Of a DNA stretch of 64,000 nt, positions 51,536-59,108 are shown one piece after another (position 1 is the stretch's first letter; each line of letters begins with the position of its first letter). Made by a program: the position numbers and the translations under genes. Source of the DNA: JBCDCB01 sp039182735 (lineage in GTDB: Bacteria; Planctomycetota; Phycisphaerae; Phycisphaerales; UBA1924); assembly GCA_039182735.1 (NCBI GenBank), contig JBCDCB010000001.1:54767-118766 (forward strand), read 5' to 3'. The notes beneath the pieces were generated by a model. It had not been told where the DNA came from. It searched no databases and worked only from the letters and a program-made list of their open reading frames with translations.

Positions 51536-52129
51536 CTATCCCCCAACCCGCCGCACCACGTACACCGCCGCGTACAGACCCGCCACGTCCTCGCGCCGCA
51601 CGCTCCTCGGCGGGTACTCGGGATTGATCGGCTGCAGCCGGATCATCGCGCGCGACTGCGCATCCTCCTCGAAGTACACGCGCTTGAATGTGCTCTCGCC
51701 GCCGACCGATTCATCGAATCGCACAAAGCAGTCGCTCCCGCTCGCCGTGTCGCGCAGCGGGCTGAAGACCACGATGTCGCCCTCGCAGTACTGCGGCGTC
51801 ATCGAGTCTCCCACCACCCGCGCCGCGAACGCGTCCGGATCCTCGATGCCCGGCACGCTCACGTACTCATCCGCGATGCGCGCGGGATAGCCAAGATCCG
51901 TGAAGTCCGCCGGGTACCCCGCCGTCACCTTGTTGATCAGCGGCACGCGCATCGGCAACGCCTCAAGCAGCGACACGCCCGACGCGCCCTCTTCCGGCGC
52001 GAGCCTGCCGACCAGCGTGCGCAGCTCGCCCGAGGCGTGCAGCGCGTCGATGCCGTCGCGCTTGAGCAGCGCCGCGAGTTGCTGCGCCGTGTGCCGATCG
52101 CTCTCGAGATCGCGCACGCGCTTGCGCAC
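51536..52129 (-). CDS. LexA/S24-type repressor, probably truncated at the N-terminus
   Basis: 197 residues from a GTG at 52129. The C-terminal S24 peptidase domain has AARVVGDSMTPQYCEGDIVVFSP (catalytic Ser) and STFKRVYFEED (catalytic Lys), with GLYAAVYVVRRV at the end. The N-terminal DNA-binding HTH is missing; coding-like sequence continues without a start to about 52170 and then breaks at a junction with an opposite-strand gene fragment. Full-length proteins self-cleave on DNA damage or control phage genes. A promoter is not obvious. Confidence 0.7.
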   Translation of the reverse strand: MRKRVRDLESDRHTAQQLAALLKRDGIDALHASGELRTLVGRLAPEEGASGVSLLEALPMRVPLINKVTAGYPADFTDLGYPARIADEYVSVPGIEDPDAFAARVVGDSMTPQYCEGDIVVFSPLRDTASGSDCFVRFDESVGGESTFKRVYFEEDAQSRAMIRLQPINPEYPPRSVRREDVAGLYAAVYVVRRVGG

Positions 52130-52139
52130 GCTGTCGGGG

Positions 52140-53165
52140 GTTGTCTGCCACGATGCCGCCTCGCTCTTCACCGCCCGCGCCGACAGACTGTCTCTGGGAG
52201 AATCGGCGCGCCTCCGCCTCGCCCTGGCGATGCACAAATCCGAACGCGACAGCGCGCGACCCACGCTGCTCATGCTCGACGAGTTCGCGTCACACCTCGA
52301 CCCGATCACCGGCGTCGCGCTCGCGCGCCTGCTGCGCCGCTTCCTCGACCGCACGCCTCACGTGCGCGCGATCGTCTCGACGCACCGCGCCGAACTCGCG
52401 CCCACGCTGGGCAGCCACGCGCACCTGCACCTCGACGCCGCCGGCACGCTCGCTCTCCGCGAGCCCACCGATCGTGCCGAACCCTTCGAGGTTGTCATCG
52501 AGCCGGCCCCGCGCGACGCACTCGCGCCGCTCATGCCCCTGCACTACCGATCCGGCGCGCCCGCGACCACCGTGCGCACACTCGTGGCGCGCGAGACCCG
52601 CACCGACACCATCGCCGGCGCGCTGAGTGTCTCCATGCCCACCCTCAACGCGCCGTGGCGCGATCTCGCGTGGCCCGCGCGCTACCGCACCGGCGACAAG
52701 CGCCTCGACGCGCACCGCCTCAACGACGAGGTCCGCTGCATCAGCCGCGTGATCGTCGATCCGCGCTTCCGCGGGCTCGGCGTCGCGCGACGACTCGTCC
52801 ACGCCTACCTCCACGATCCGCTCACGCCGCACACCGAAGCCGGCGCCGCGATGGGCCTCGCGTCACCATTCTTCGAACGCGCCGGCATGCACGCCTACCG
52901 CGTCCCGCCCAGCAACCGCAGCACGCGCCTGCTCGACGCCCTCGCGCACATCGGTCTCGAACATCTCGACCTCGCCACGCCCGCACACGCCTGGCGACGC
53001 ATCAACGCGCACGGCAACGCGTGCTTCGTCGCGCGCGAACTCCGGCACTGGGCCAAGCGCTCGCGCGCCACGTGCAACAAGCCGCGCGACGACCTTTTCG
53101 CGCTCTTCCGCGAGGCGTGCCGATCGCTCGTCTCGACTCCCATCGGCTACGCGCACGCCGCGTAG
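52140..53165 (+). pseudogene. ABC-ATPase plus GNAT acetyltransferase gene, 5' end missing
   Basis: The reading frame begins inside an ABC ATPase: DRLSLGESARLRLALAMH (signature) and PTLLMLDEFASHLD (Walker B). About 130-180 N-terminal residues with the Walker A loop should precede it, but coding on this strand stops at about 52140. The C-terminal half is an acetyltransferase-like region with ISRVIVDPRFRGLGVARRLVHAY (acetyl-CoA loop R/Q-x-x-G-x-G/A), ending FREACRSLVST. The only good ATG inside (52230) would not restore the ATPase. It reads toward the terminase genes. Confidence 0.66.
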
Positions 53166-53209
53166 ATCACCAGCCACCGGACCCGCGGGAGGAGCGCGGA
53201 GTCCCAACT

Positions 53210-53404
53210 GTGACCAACCATCCATCGCCGCCGATCCAACCCGCCCCCGCGCCCGAACCGGGCACCCTCCCGCAGCCGCTGACGTTCTTTCTGACGGTTG
53301 ACGAACGGCGTGCCGTGCTGCGCGCGCTGCGACGCATGCATACCGACCGCCGGCGCGGGCTGCTCGTCGCGCTGCGCATCTCGCCAGCGGAGCGCGACGC
53401 GTGA
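53210..53404 (+). CDS. small protein preceding the terminase
   Basis: 64 residues from a GTG at 53210. Pro-rich start followed by a basic helix (FLTVDERRAVLRALRRMHTDRR). Its stop overlaps the GTG of the terminase gene (GTGA), so it is translated with it. It may be a small-terminase-like or adaptor protein, but it is shorter than known small subunits. Confidence 0.55.
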   Translation: MTNHPSPPIQPAPAPEPGTLPQPLTFFLTVDERRAVLRALRRMHTDRRRGLLVALRISPAERDA

Positions 53405-54864
53405 GCGAGATGACACCCGAAGAGCTCATCGATCGCGAGCCGCGCACGCGCGACGAACTGCGCGCCTGGCTGCGCGACGCGCTCGCCATCCACGTGAGCG
53501 ATGCGCCGCTCATCGACGGGCACCGCGCGCCGATGGACTATCTCGCCCACGCCTTCCTGCGCGACACCCGCGGCACCTTCGACAACGACACGCCCCCTGC
53601 GCATGACTGCGTCGTCTGGGCCAACCGCGGCGGAGGCAAGACCTTCTACGCCGCCGTCGCAACACTCCTCGACCTGCTCTACCGACCGGGCATCGAGGTC
53701 AAGATCCTCGGCGGGTCGCTCCAGCAAGCCGCCCGCATGCACAGGCACCTGCGCGATCTGCTTGCTCGACCGCACATCGCATCGCTCGTCAAGGGCAAGG
53801 TCACCGCGACGCGCGCCGAGCTCACCAACGGCTCGCACGTCGAGTTGCTTGCGCAATCGCACACCGCCGTGCGCGGCGCACGCCCGCAGGTGCTCCGCTG
53901 CGACGAGGTCGAGCTCTTCGATCCCGACGTCTGGCGCGCCGCCCAGCTCGTCACGCGCTCCGCGCAGTGCGGCGAGCACCACGTGCCCGGCACCGTCGAG
54001 GCCCTCAGCACCTTCCACCGACCCCACGGCATCATGTCGTCGCTCGTCAGCGACCCGCGCACACGCATGGTCTTCCGCTGGGGCGTCATCGATACGCTCG
54101 AGCACTGCCCGCCAACGCGCGCGTGCGAATCGTGCGCGCTCTTCGACGAGTGCGCCGGGCGCGCGAAGCAGATCGAACCGCCCGGCGGGCACATCACCAT
54201 CGACGACGCCATCGCCCTCAAGCAGCGCAGCGACCGCGACTCCTGGCACGCCGAGATGCTGTGCGAACGTCCCAGCACGCGCGACCTTGTGTATGCGTGC
54301 TTCAACGGATCGCGTCACGTTGCCCCGATCGATCCGCCGGCGCGCGCGACGTGGGTCGCTGGGATGGACTTCGGCTTCCGGGCGCCGACCGTCATCCTCA
54401 TCGGCTTCGTCGATGGTGAGGGTCGCCTCGTCATCATCGATGAGCACGAGCGGCGCGAAGCCGTGCTCGACGCGCACATCGACGCGATCGGCGCGTGGCC
54501 ATGGCCGACGCCATCGTGGATCGGCGTCGATCCCGCCGGTGCCCAGCGCAACGACCAGACCGGGCTCAGCGCGATCAATGTCCTCAAGCGTGCCGGCATG
54601 CGTGTGCGCGCACGACGGCGCAAGCTCGACGAGGGACTGCGCCTGGTGCACCGACGCCTCGACCCGGCGCACGGCGAGCCGACGCTCCTCATCCACCCGC
54701 GCTGCGAGAAGCTGATCCGCGCGATGGAGTCGTACCACTATCCGAGCGACGACGGCGAGAGCCGCGAGCCCGTGAAGGACGGCCCGGACCACGCGTGCGA
54801 CGCGCTGCGATACCTGGTGCAGAACCTCGACGTGGAGCCGCTGCGGACGGGGAATTATGCGTGA
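53401..54864 (+). CDS. phage terminase large subunit
   Basis: 487 residues. It packages DNA into phage heads. ATPase: Walker A ANRGGGKT at residues 74-81 and Walker B VLRCDEVE near 165. A Cys-rich loop (HCPPTRACESCALFDECAG) is inserted. Nuclease domain: GMDFGFRAPT, WIGVDPAG and DHACDALRYLVQN, each with the expected Asp. Length is normal and the frame intact. No portal or capsid gene is beside it; the phage-type cluster lies at 29624-35298. Confidence 0.88.
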   Translation: MSEMTPEELIDREPRTRDELRAWLRDALAIHVSDAPLIDGHRAPMDYLAHAFLRDTRGTFDNDTPPAHDCVVWANRGGGKTFYAAVATLLDLLYRPGIEVKILGGSLQQAARMHRHLRDLLARPHIASLVKGKVTATRAELTNGSHVELLAQSHTAVRGARPQVLRCDEVELFDPDVWRAAQLVTRSAQCGEHHVPGTVEALSTFHRPHGIMSSLVSDPRTRMVFRWGVIDTLEHCPPTRACESCALFDECAGRAKQIEPPGGHITIDDAIALKQRSDRDSWHAEMLCERPSTRDLVYACFNGSRHVAPIDPPARATWVAGMDFGFRAPTVILIGFVDGEGRLVIIDEHERREAVLDAHIDAIGAWPWPTPSWIGVDPAGAQRNDQTGLSAINVLKRAGMRVRARRRKLDEGLRLVHRRLDPAHGEPTLLIHPRCEKLIRAMESYHYPSDDGESREPVKDGPDHACDALRYLVQNLDVEPLRTGNYA

Positions 54865-54867
54865 GGG

Positions 54868-55833
54868 TCACGGCGCGGGTGCGGTCGCGGCGACTGCGCT
54901 GTTGAGTGCCGATCGGACCTGATGATGGCGCGTAAACATCTCAAGGACTTCGTTGTAGTGGGGATGAGTCAGAGGTGCCATGAGGTACTGGATGTCGGAG
55001 CCGAGCGGTTCGATCTGCTCGCCGGCGTCTGGATCGGGAAAGAACTCAAACACCTCGGCCAGCAGGCGCTCGATGCGGCGCATCCGTTCCTCCGGCTCCG
55101 GCATCGGGTTTCCCTTGGCGTCCGTATCTTCGAGATGTTTGCCAAAGATCGTGGCTTCTGTGTTGTACTCGACGAAGACGGACACCGCCTGCGGCGCGAT
55201 CGCACCCAAGTCATCACGCGCGGCTCGGAGCGCGGAATGCAGTTGTTCACACTGCTCCGGCTCCCAAGCGACCGTTTGAGCCACGTGCCCGAGAAGCTCT
55301 CCGAATTCGCTCAGGCACCACCACGAGTAATAGGGATCCCCGAAGTTGCCTCGCCGACTAACAAGCACAAAGACCGGTTCGAGGAGCTGGAGCGCCTGCT
55401 CCGTCTCGCCTCGGCGTCCGAGGGTTTCTGCTTGTACACACAGGAGCTCGACGGCTCGGCGGTAGTACTGCGCCTGAACGTTGCCGCGCTGGAGGAATGT
55501 GTCGCGGCTCTCCTCTGGCTCGCGAACGAACGCGGCGGTCTCAATCACGATCAGACGCGCCACTTCCTGAACATGCTCTCTGTGCTCTTCGAGCGCCTCA
55601 CGAACCCAGTCTGGTGCGAGGAAGGGCGCGTCGTCTTTGCCGAGGTCGCTCTCATCGTGGTCGTACTCCGACCAGATCCAACGCCGCTCACCGTGGATCT
55701 CCCTTGCGACTTCATGCAGTCGCAGAACATGCTCGGGCACAAGCTCACGGATATTCGGGCGATCCTGCGCCAATGACCGCCCACCCATCACGAGCGTCGC
55801 CAGCACACAGGCCATCACCATGAGTGTTGGCAT
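54868..55833 (-). CDS. secreted helical protein of unknown function
   Basis: 321 residues with a signal peptide ending in SLAQ. All-helical, charged body with a few Cys/Trp residues (YYSWWCLSEFGELLG). Resembles the other secreted helical proteins (18112-19122, 21063-22064) in size and composition. The ATG at 55833 lies 3 bases after the upstream gene's stop region, so the run 56519-54868 is probably one operon. It is convergent with the terminase gene (3-base gap). Confidence 0.64.
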   Translation of the reverse strand: MPTLMVMACVLATLVMGGRSLAQDRPNIRELVPEHVLRLHEVAREIHGERRWIWSEYDHDESDLGKDDAPFLAPDWVREALEEHREHVQEVARLIVIETAAFVREPEESRDTFLQRGNVQAQYYRRAVELLCVQAETLGRRGETEQALQLLEPVFVLVSRRGNFGDPYYSWWCLSEFGELLGHVAQTVAWEPEQCEQLHSALRAARDDLGAIAPQAVSVFVEYNTEATIFGKHLEDTDAKGNPMPEPEERMRRIERLLAEVFEFFPDPDAGEQIEPLGSDIQYLMAPLTHPHYNEVLEMFTRHHQVRSALNSAVAATAPAP

Positions 55834-55836
55834 GGG

Positions 55837-56079
55837 TTATCCTAGTCGCGTGGCGATCAGCTCGATCAGCACGAAGGCGCCGGCGGCGAGGCCGATGAGC
55901 GTGCCGACGATCTGCACCGTCATCACAAGGGCCTGTCGCCAGAAGTCGCGCAGGTCGGCGAGGCGGACGGCCTTGTACGCGACCGACACGCCGAAGGCCA
56001 TGGGGATGATCGTCCACCACCACCAGTCGTGCAGCGGGAGCGGGTCGAGGAAGGGCGTGTAGGCGAGGAGTGTGCTCAC
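55837..56079 (-). CDS. two-pass membrane protein (80 aa)
   Basis: 80 residues; GTG start at 56079 overlaps the upstream stop in GTGA. Two hydrophobic helices (WWWWTIIPMAFGVSVAYKA and LVMTVQIVGTLIGLAAGAFVLIEL). It has a Trp-rich start, unusual for such proteins. Function unknown. Confidence 0.62.
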   Translation of the reverse strand: MSTLLAYTPFLDPLPLHDWWWWTIIPMAFGVSVAYKAVRLADLRDFWRQALVMTVQIVGTLIGLAAGAFVLIELIATRLG

Positions 56080-56519
56080 GGGGCGCGCTCCTCACGCCGA
56101 TCGCGCACGGGGTGGAAGAGGCAGTCGAGGATGGCGATGGCGTTGAGCAGCCCGGCGAGCGCGACGCTGAGCGTGCCGACCTCGTTGACCTTGGCGAGCG
56201 AGGGGGTGGCGGCGGGCGTGGAACTGAAGTGCCCGGCGCCGGGTGTGGGGAAGACGCCGCGATGGAGGTAGTCGAGCAGGAAGGCGATGGGCCCGTTGGC
56301 GCCCTGGAGGAGGAACCACCAGCCGTCGTTGGCGCGATCGACGACGTTGATGCCCCCGACGAGGACACCGAAGAAGATGAGCCCGAGGATCCCGCCGCCG
56401 ACGAGGAGGGCGCGCTGGCGCTCGCCGTGCGCGAGGTAGCCCAGCCCGGGGAGGAGCACGGCGAGGAGCCCTGCGAGGGGCGAGAAGACCTCGCGTTGGG
56501 TGTCGGTCTGGGGGGGCAT
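56076..56519 (-). CDS. DUF6677-like multi-pass membrane protein
   Basis: 147 residues from the ATG at 56519. Hydrophobic helices at 15-35 (LAGLLAVLLPGLGYLAHGERQRALL), 40-60 and 115-135. The PGLGYLAHGERQRAL motif resembles DUF6677 proteins found in planctomycetes, a membrane family of unknown function. Co-translated with the next gene. Confidence 0.68.
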   Translation of the reverse strand: MPPQTDTQREVFSPLAGLLAVLLPGLGYLAHGERQRALLVGGGILGLIFFGVLVGGINVVDRANDGWWFLLQGANGPIAFLLDYLHRGVFPTPGAGHFSSTPAATPSLAKVNEVGTLSVALAGLLNAIAILDCLFHPVRDRREERAP

Positions 56520-56713
56520 GGTGCTCCGGGAACGGGTCGCAAACGCTGCGGGGTGGAGTGGTGACAGACGGGCGTTGTGCCCGTACCATCCGCGCGCACC
56601 GCGGGACGGGTCCGGGTGCGGCGGAGTGTACGCCGGCGCACACACACACGCCGAGCACGCGCACGCTGGTTCTTGGTGGATCGCAGAGACGGGTTGCAGA
56701 GGGACGACGAGTC

Positions 56714-56986
56714 ATGCAAGCGCTGTTGGAAGAAGGCACGCTCGAGATCGAACGCGGGATGTCCGCGCCCGCGATCGCGCAGGAGGAGGCGCCCACGTTC
56801 CGCCCCCTCTCCGACGCGGACTTTGAAGACGACGACGACGACGACGATGACGACTTCATGTGGGACGACGACGACGACGATGATGATGTCGAAGAAGACC
56901 CCGATGAAGACCCCGACGAGTACGAAGACGACGAAGAGGAAGAGGAAGACTTCGACGACGACGACGAAGAAGAAGACGACCTCTGA
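56714..56986 (+). CDS. extremely acidic low-complexity protein
   Basis: 90 residues. After 40 ordinary residues, the rest is Asp and Glu runs (nine Asp in a row, then FMWDDDD, then DEDPDEYEDDEEEEEDF). About two thirds of the C-terminal 55 residues are acidic. It may bind basic proteins or metals; the histone-like protein 1 kb away is a possible partner. Transcribed divergently from the membrane-protein operon; a 194-base gap with no other feature separates them. Confidence 0.6.
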   Translation: MQALLEEGTLEIERGMSAPAIAQEEAPTFRPLSDADFEDDDDDDDDDFMWDDDDDDDDVEEDPDEDPDEYEDDEEEEEDFDDDDEEEDDL

Positions 56987-57016
56987 TCAGCGTCGGCCCC
57001 GATCGGAGGCCCCCGC

Positions 57017-57445
57017 GTGAACAACCCCGCCGACAAACCCGTCGATCACGGCGCCGAGGGCGAAGGCCCGCCGAAGGGCGTCGCCGACCGTCGCCTCGGA
57101 TTCGACCGGCGCAACAACCCCTTCCGCCCCGACGAGGCCAGCGGCCTCGAACGTCGGCGCGGGCCCGGACGCCGGCGCAGCGACTTCCTCAAGTCCGCCG
57201 AGGAAGGCGAGATGAACCCCGAGCAGTTCACCTTCCTGCTCGCGATCGACACCTTCAAGCGCGCCAACCAGAAGACGTTCCCGACATGGACCGACGTCCT
57301 CGAGATCGTCCGGCTCCTGGGCTACCGCAAGGTGCAGGAGAGCCAGCTCAACCTGTCGAACGTGGATGACTGGACCGAGCGCCCCGACGCGCCGGCGGAC
57401 GTGCGCATCGTCAAGGGCGACGCGGACGACGACGACGAGGGCTGA
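57017..57445 (+). CDS. conserved planctomycete-type hypothetical protein
   Basis: 142 residues from a GTG at 57017. N-terminal Arg- and Gly-rich patches (LERRRGPGRRRSDFLKS) precede a helical region with PEQFTFLLAIDTFKRANQKTFPTWTDVLEIVRLLGYRKVQ. The tail is acidic (DADDDDEG). Function unknown. It follows the acidic-protein gene by 30 bases and may be cotranscribed. Confidence 0.66.
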   Translation: MNNPADKPVDHGAEGEGPPKGVADRRLGFDRRNNPFRPDEASGLERRRGPGRRRSDFLKSAEEGEMNPEQFTFLLAIDTFKRANQKTFPTWTDVLEIVRLLGYRKVQESQLNLSNVDDWTERPDAPADVRIVKGDADDDDEG

Positions 57446-57481
57446 CCGCCTGCGCTCCGCGGCGCTGGGCGGGGCATTGCG

Positions 57482-57748
57482 TCAGCCGTTCTCGCTGTAG
57501 TAGTCGATGTTGAGCTGCACGTAGTTGTTCCACTGCTCGGGCAGATCCTCCTCCGGGAAGATCGCTTTCACGGGGCACTCGTCCACGCACAGCCCGCAAT
57601 CGATGCAGGTGTCCGCGTCGATGTACAGCATGTCCTGCCCCTCGAACTGCGGCTCATCCTTCGTCGGGTGGATGCAGTCCACGGGGCACACCTCGACGCA
57701 CGAGGTGTCCTTGGTCCCGATGCACGGCTCGGCGATGATGTGGGGCAC
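57482..57748 (-). CDS. fdxA: 7Fe/8Fe-type ferredoxin
   Basis: 88 residues. Iron-sulfur ligands: Cys9, Cys17, Cys21 (CIGTKDTSCVEVC pattern, C-x7-C-x3-C-P) and Cys25, then Cys48-x2-Cys51-x2-Cys54-x3-Cys58-Pro (CIDCGLCVDECP). This arrangement holds one 3Fe-4S or 4Fe-4S and one 4Fe-4S cluster. The C-terminus is EQWNNYVQLNIDYYSENG, as in FdxA-type proteins. It carries electrons in redox metabolism. Confidence 0.94.
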   Translation of the reverse strand: MPHIIAEPCIGTKDTSCVEVCPVDCIHPTKDEPQFEGQDMLYIDADTCIDCGLCVDECPVKAIFPEEDLPEQWNNYVQLNIDYYSENG

Positions 57749-57834
57749 GGCGGATTCCTCCCATCGAGATCATGCACCCGGGGGCGCCGCCTCGGGCCCG
57801 CGGGGCGACATCATAGGGACGACTCGCGCCCCGG

Positions 57835-57870
57835 CAAAAACAACCGGGGCCGCCCATCGGACGGCCCCGG
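57835..57870 (-). terminator. rho-independent terminator of the histone-like gene
   Basis: CCGGGGCCG (57844-57852) pairs perfectly with CGGCCCCGG (57862-57870), 9-base loop, followed on the minus strand by TTGTTTTTG. It lies 66 bases after the histone-like gene stop. Confidence 0.78.
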
Positions 57871-57935
57871 AGTCGCTGCGTATTCGTGCGTGTGGCGGCA
57901 CGCGCCGCCGAGTGAACAGTTCGATCTGGACCGGA

Positions 57936-58244
57936 TCAGCGCTTCTTGCGACGGACGCTGCGCTTCTTCGCGGTCTTCTTCTTGGTCGAGCGCTTCTTGG
58001 CGGTGCGCTTCTTGGCGGTCTTCTTGCGAGTCGCCTTCTTGCGCGTGGCCTTCTTCTTCGTGGAGCGCTTCTTGGTCGTGCGCTTCTTCGTGGTCCGCTT
58101 CTTCGCGGCCTTCTTCTTGGTGCGCTTCTTCGCGACGCGCTTCTTGGCGACACGCTTCTTCGCAACGCGCTTCTTGGCGGTGCGCTTCTTCGCGGCGCGT
58201 TTCTTGGTGGTCTTCTTCTTCGCGGCTCGTTTCTTCTTAGCCAT
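57936..58244 (-). CDS. histone H1-like Lys/Arg-rich protein
   Basis: 102 residues, almost entirely Lys, Arg, Ala and Thr in short repeats (KKR, AKKR, TKK, VAKKR). This is the pattern of eukaryotic histone H1 tails and bacterial Hc2-like proteins, which coat DNA. A strong ribosome site (AGGAGG) precedes the ATG at 58244 and a good promoter lies at 58319-58348. The repeats are coding, not a CRISPR. The acidic protein at 56714 could be a partner. Confidence 0.82.
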   Translation of the reverse strand: MAKKKRAAKKKTTKKRAAKKRTAKKRVAKKRVAKKRVAKKRTKKKAAKKRTTKKRTTKKRSTKKKATRKKATRKKTAKKRTAKKRSTKKKTAKKRSVRRKKR

Positions 58245-58318
58245 GGGTGCCTCCTGAGAGTTCGGAGCTGGAGGTCAACACGCACGCACGACACCGCAGC
58301 GAACGGTGTTCATGCCAA

Positions 58319-58348
58319 ACAATACCGCTATCGGTGCATCCATGACAA
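58319..58348 (-). promoter_or_regulatory. sigma-70-type promoter of the histone-like gene
   Basis: On the minus strand TTGTCA, 18 bases, TATTGT, with the expected start about 60 bases before AGGAGG-ATG. A good match for a high-GC genome. Confidence 0.6.
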
Positions 58349-58393
58349 CTTCTTGATCGGAAGCTGTTCGAAGTTGCGCACGAATCGTGCTTC

Positions 58394-58933
58394 TCAGCGC
58401 ACGTTCGTCTCAACGCCGCCCGCGTCCGCCGTGCCCACGACCGGGATCGTGTTGTTCCAGTGCGCGTCGAACAGCGTCGCCACGCTCGTCCCGTTCAGCT
58501 CGTTGTAGAGCCCGATCGCGCCCCGATCGGACACGCCCGGCGCCACGCGCGCTCGCACCACACCCTTCGCCGGGTTGTACCAGAACGCCGCCGTGTCACG
58601 ATCCAGCGCGATCCGCATGGGCGGGTGGTCGTACTCCGCGTGCGATTCCGGCGCGATTTCCAGCCACACGTGGCGATGGTCCACGAACGCGTTGGCCGGC
58701 AGCCGCTCGAACCAGCTCGGGTCCACACGCGCCGCGTACCCACGCGCGTTGGTCTCCGCGACCCCCGTCACCGCTCGCAATCGGAGTTCGCTCTCGATCA
58801 AGCGGATCGCCTCCCGCGTCTGCGAGACACGCGCCGCCTCGTCCTCCGTCTGATGCCAACGCAAGAGGCCCGCCGAGAGCGCGGCGACCGCCAGCACCCC
58901 GATCAGCACGTTGAGAATGGTTCGCGAACGCAT
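58394..58933 (-). CDS. type II pseudopilin-like membrane protein
   Basis: 179 residues from the ATG at 58933, preceded by GGAG. One N-terminal hydrophobic helix (ILNVLIGVLAVAALSAGLL) is followed by a helical and then beta-rich body, ending in VVGTADAGGVETNV. The helix-plus-beta layout is like type II secretion or type IV pilin-like proteins, but there is no prepilin-peptidase Gly-Phe at the start, so this is a weak guess. Confidence 0.55.
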   Translation of the reverse strand: MRSRTILNVLIGVLAVAALSAGLLRWHQTEDEAARVSQTREAIRLIESELRLRAVTGVAETNARGYAARVDPSWFERLPANAFVDHRHVWLEIAPESHAEYDHPPMRIALDRDTAAFWYNPAKGVVRARVAPGVSDRGAIGLYNELNGTSVATLFDAHWNNTIPVVGTADAGGVETNVR

Positions 58934-59108
58934 GGGCACCGCTCCGTTCGGCCTCGATCCGCCTCGACTAGACAATCCGTCGGCGATCGCGGCAATCCCC
59001 CGATGCCGCTTTCGTGTCAAACCCGACCGCTCGCAACGGTCACGCCGACTGCGCGGCGCACAGATAGACTCGCCACGCAACTACCCACCGCGACGGAGGT
59101 CCCATCAC

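Noticed and set aside
57936..58244. CRISPR-like repeated units
   Set aside because: The repeats are KKR/TKK codons of one open frame with promoter, ribosome site and terminator; units vary in length and there are no unique spacers.
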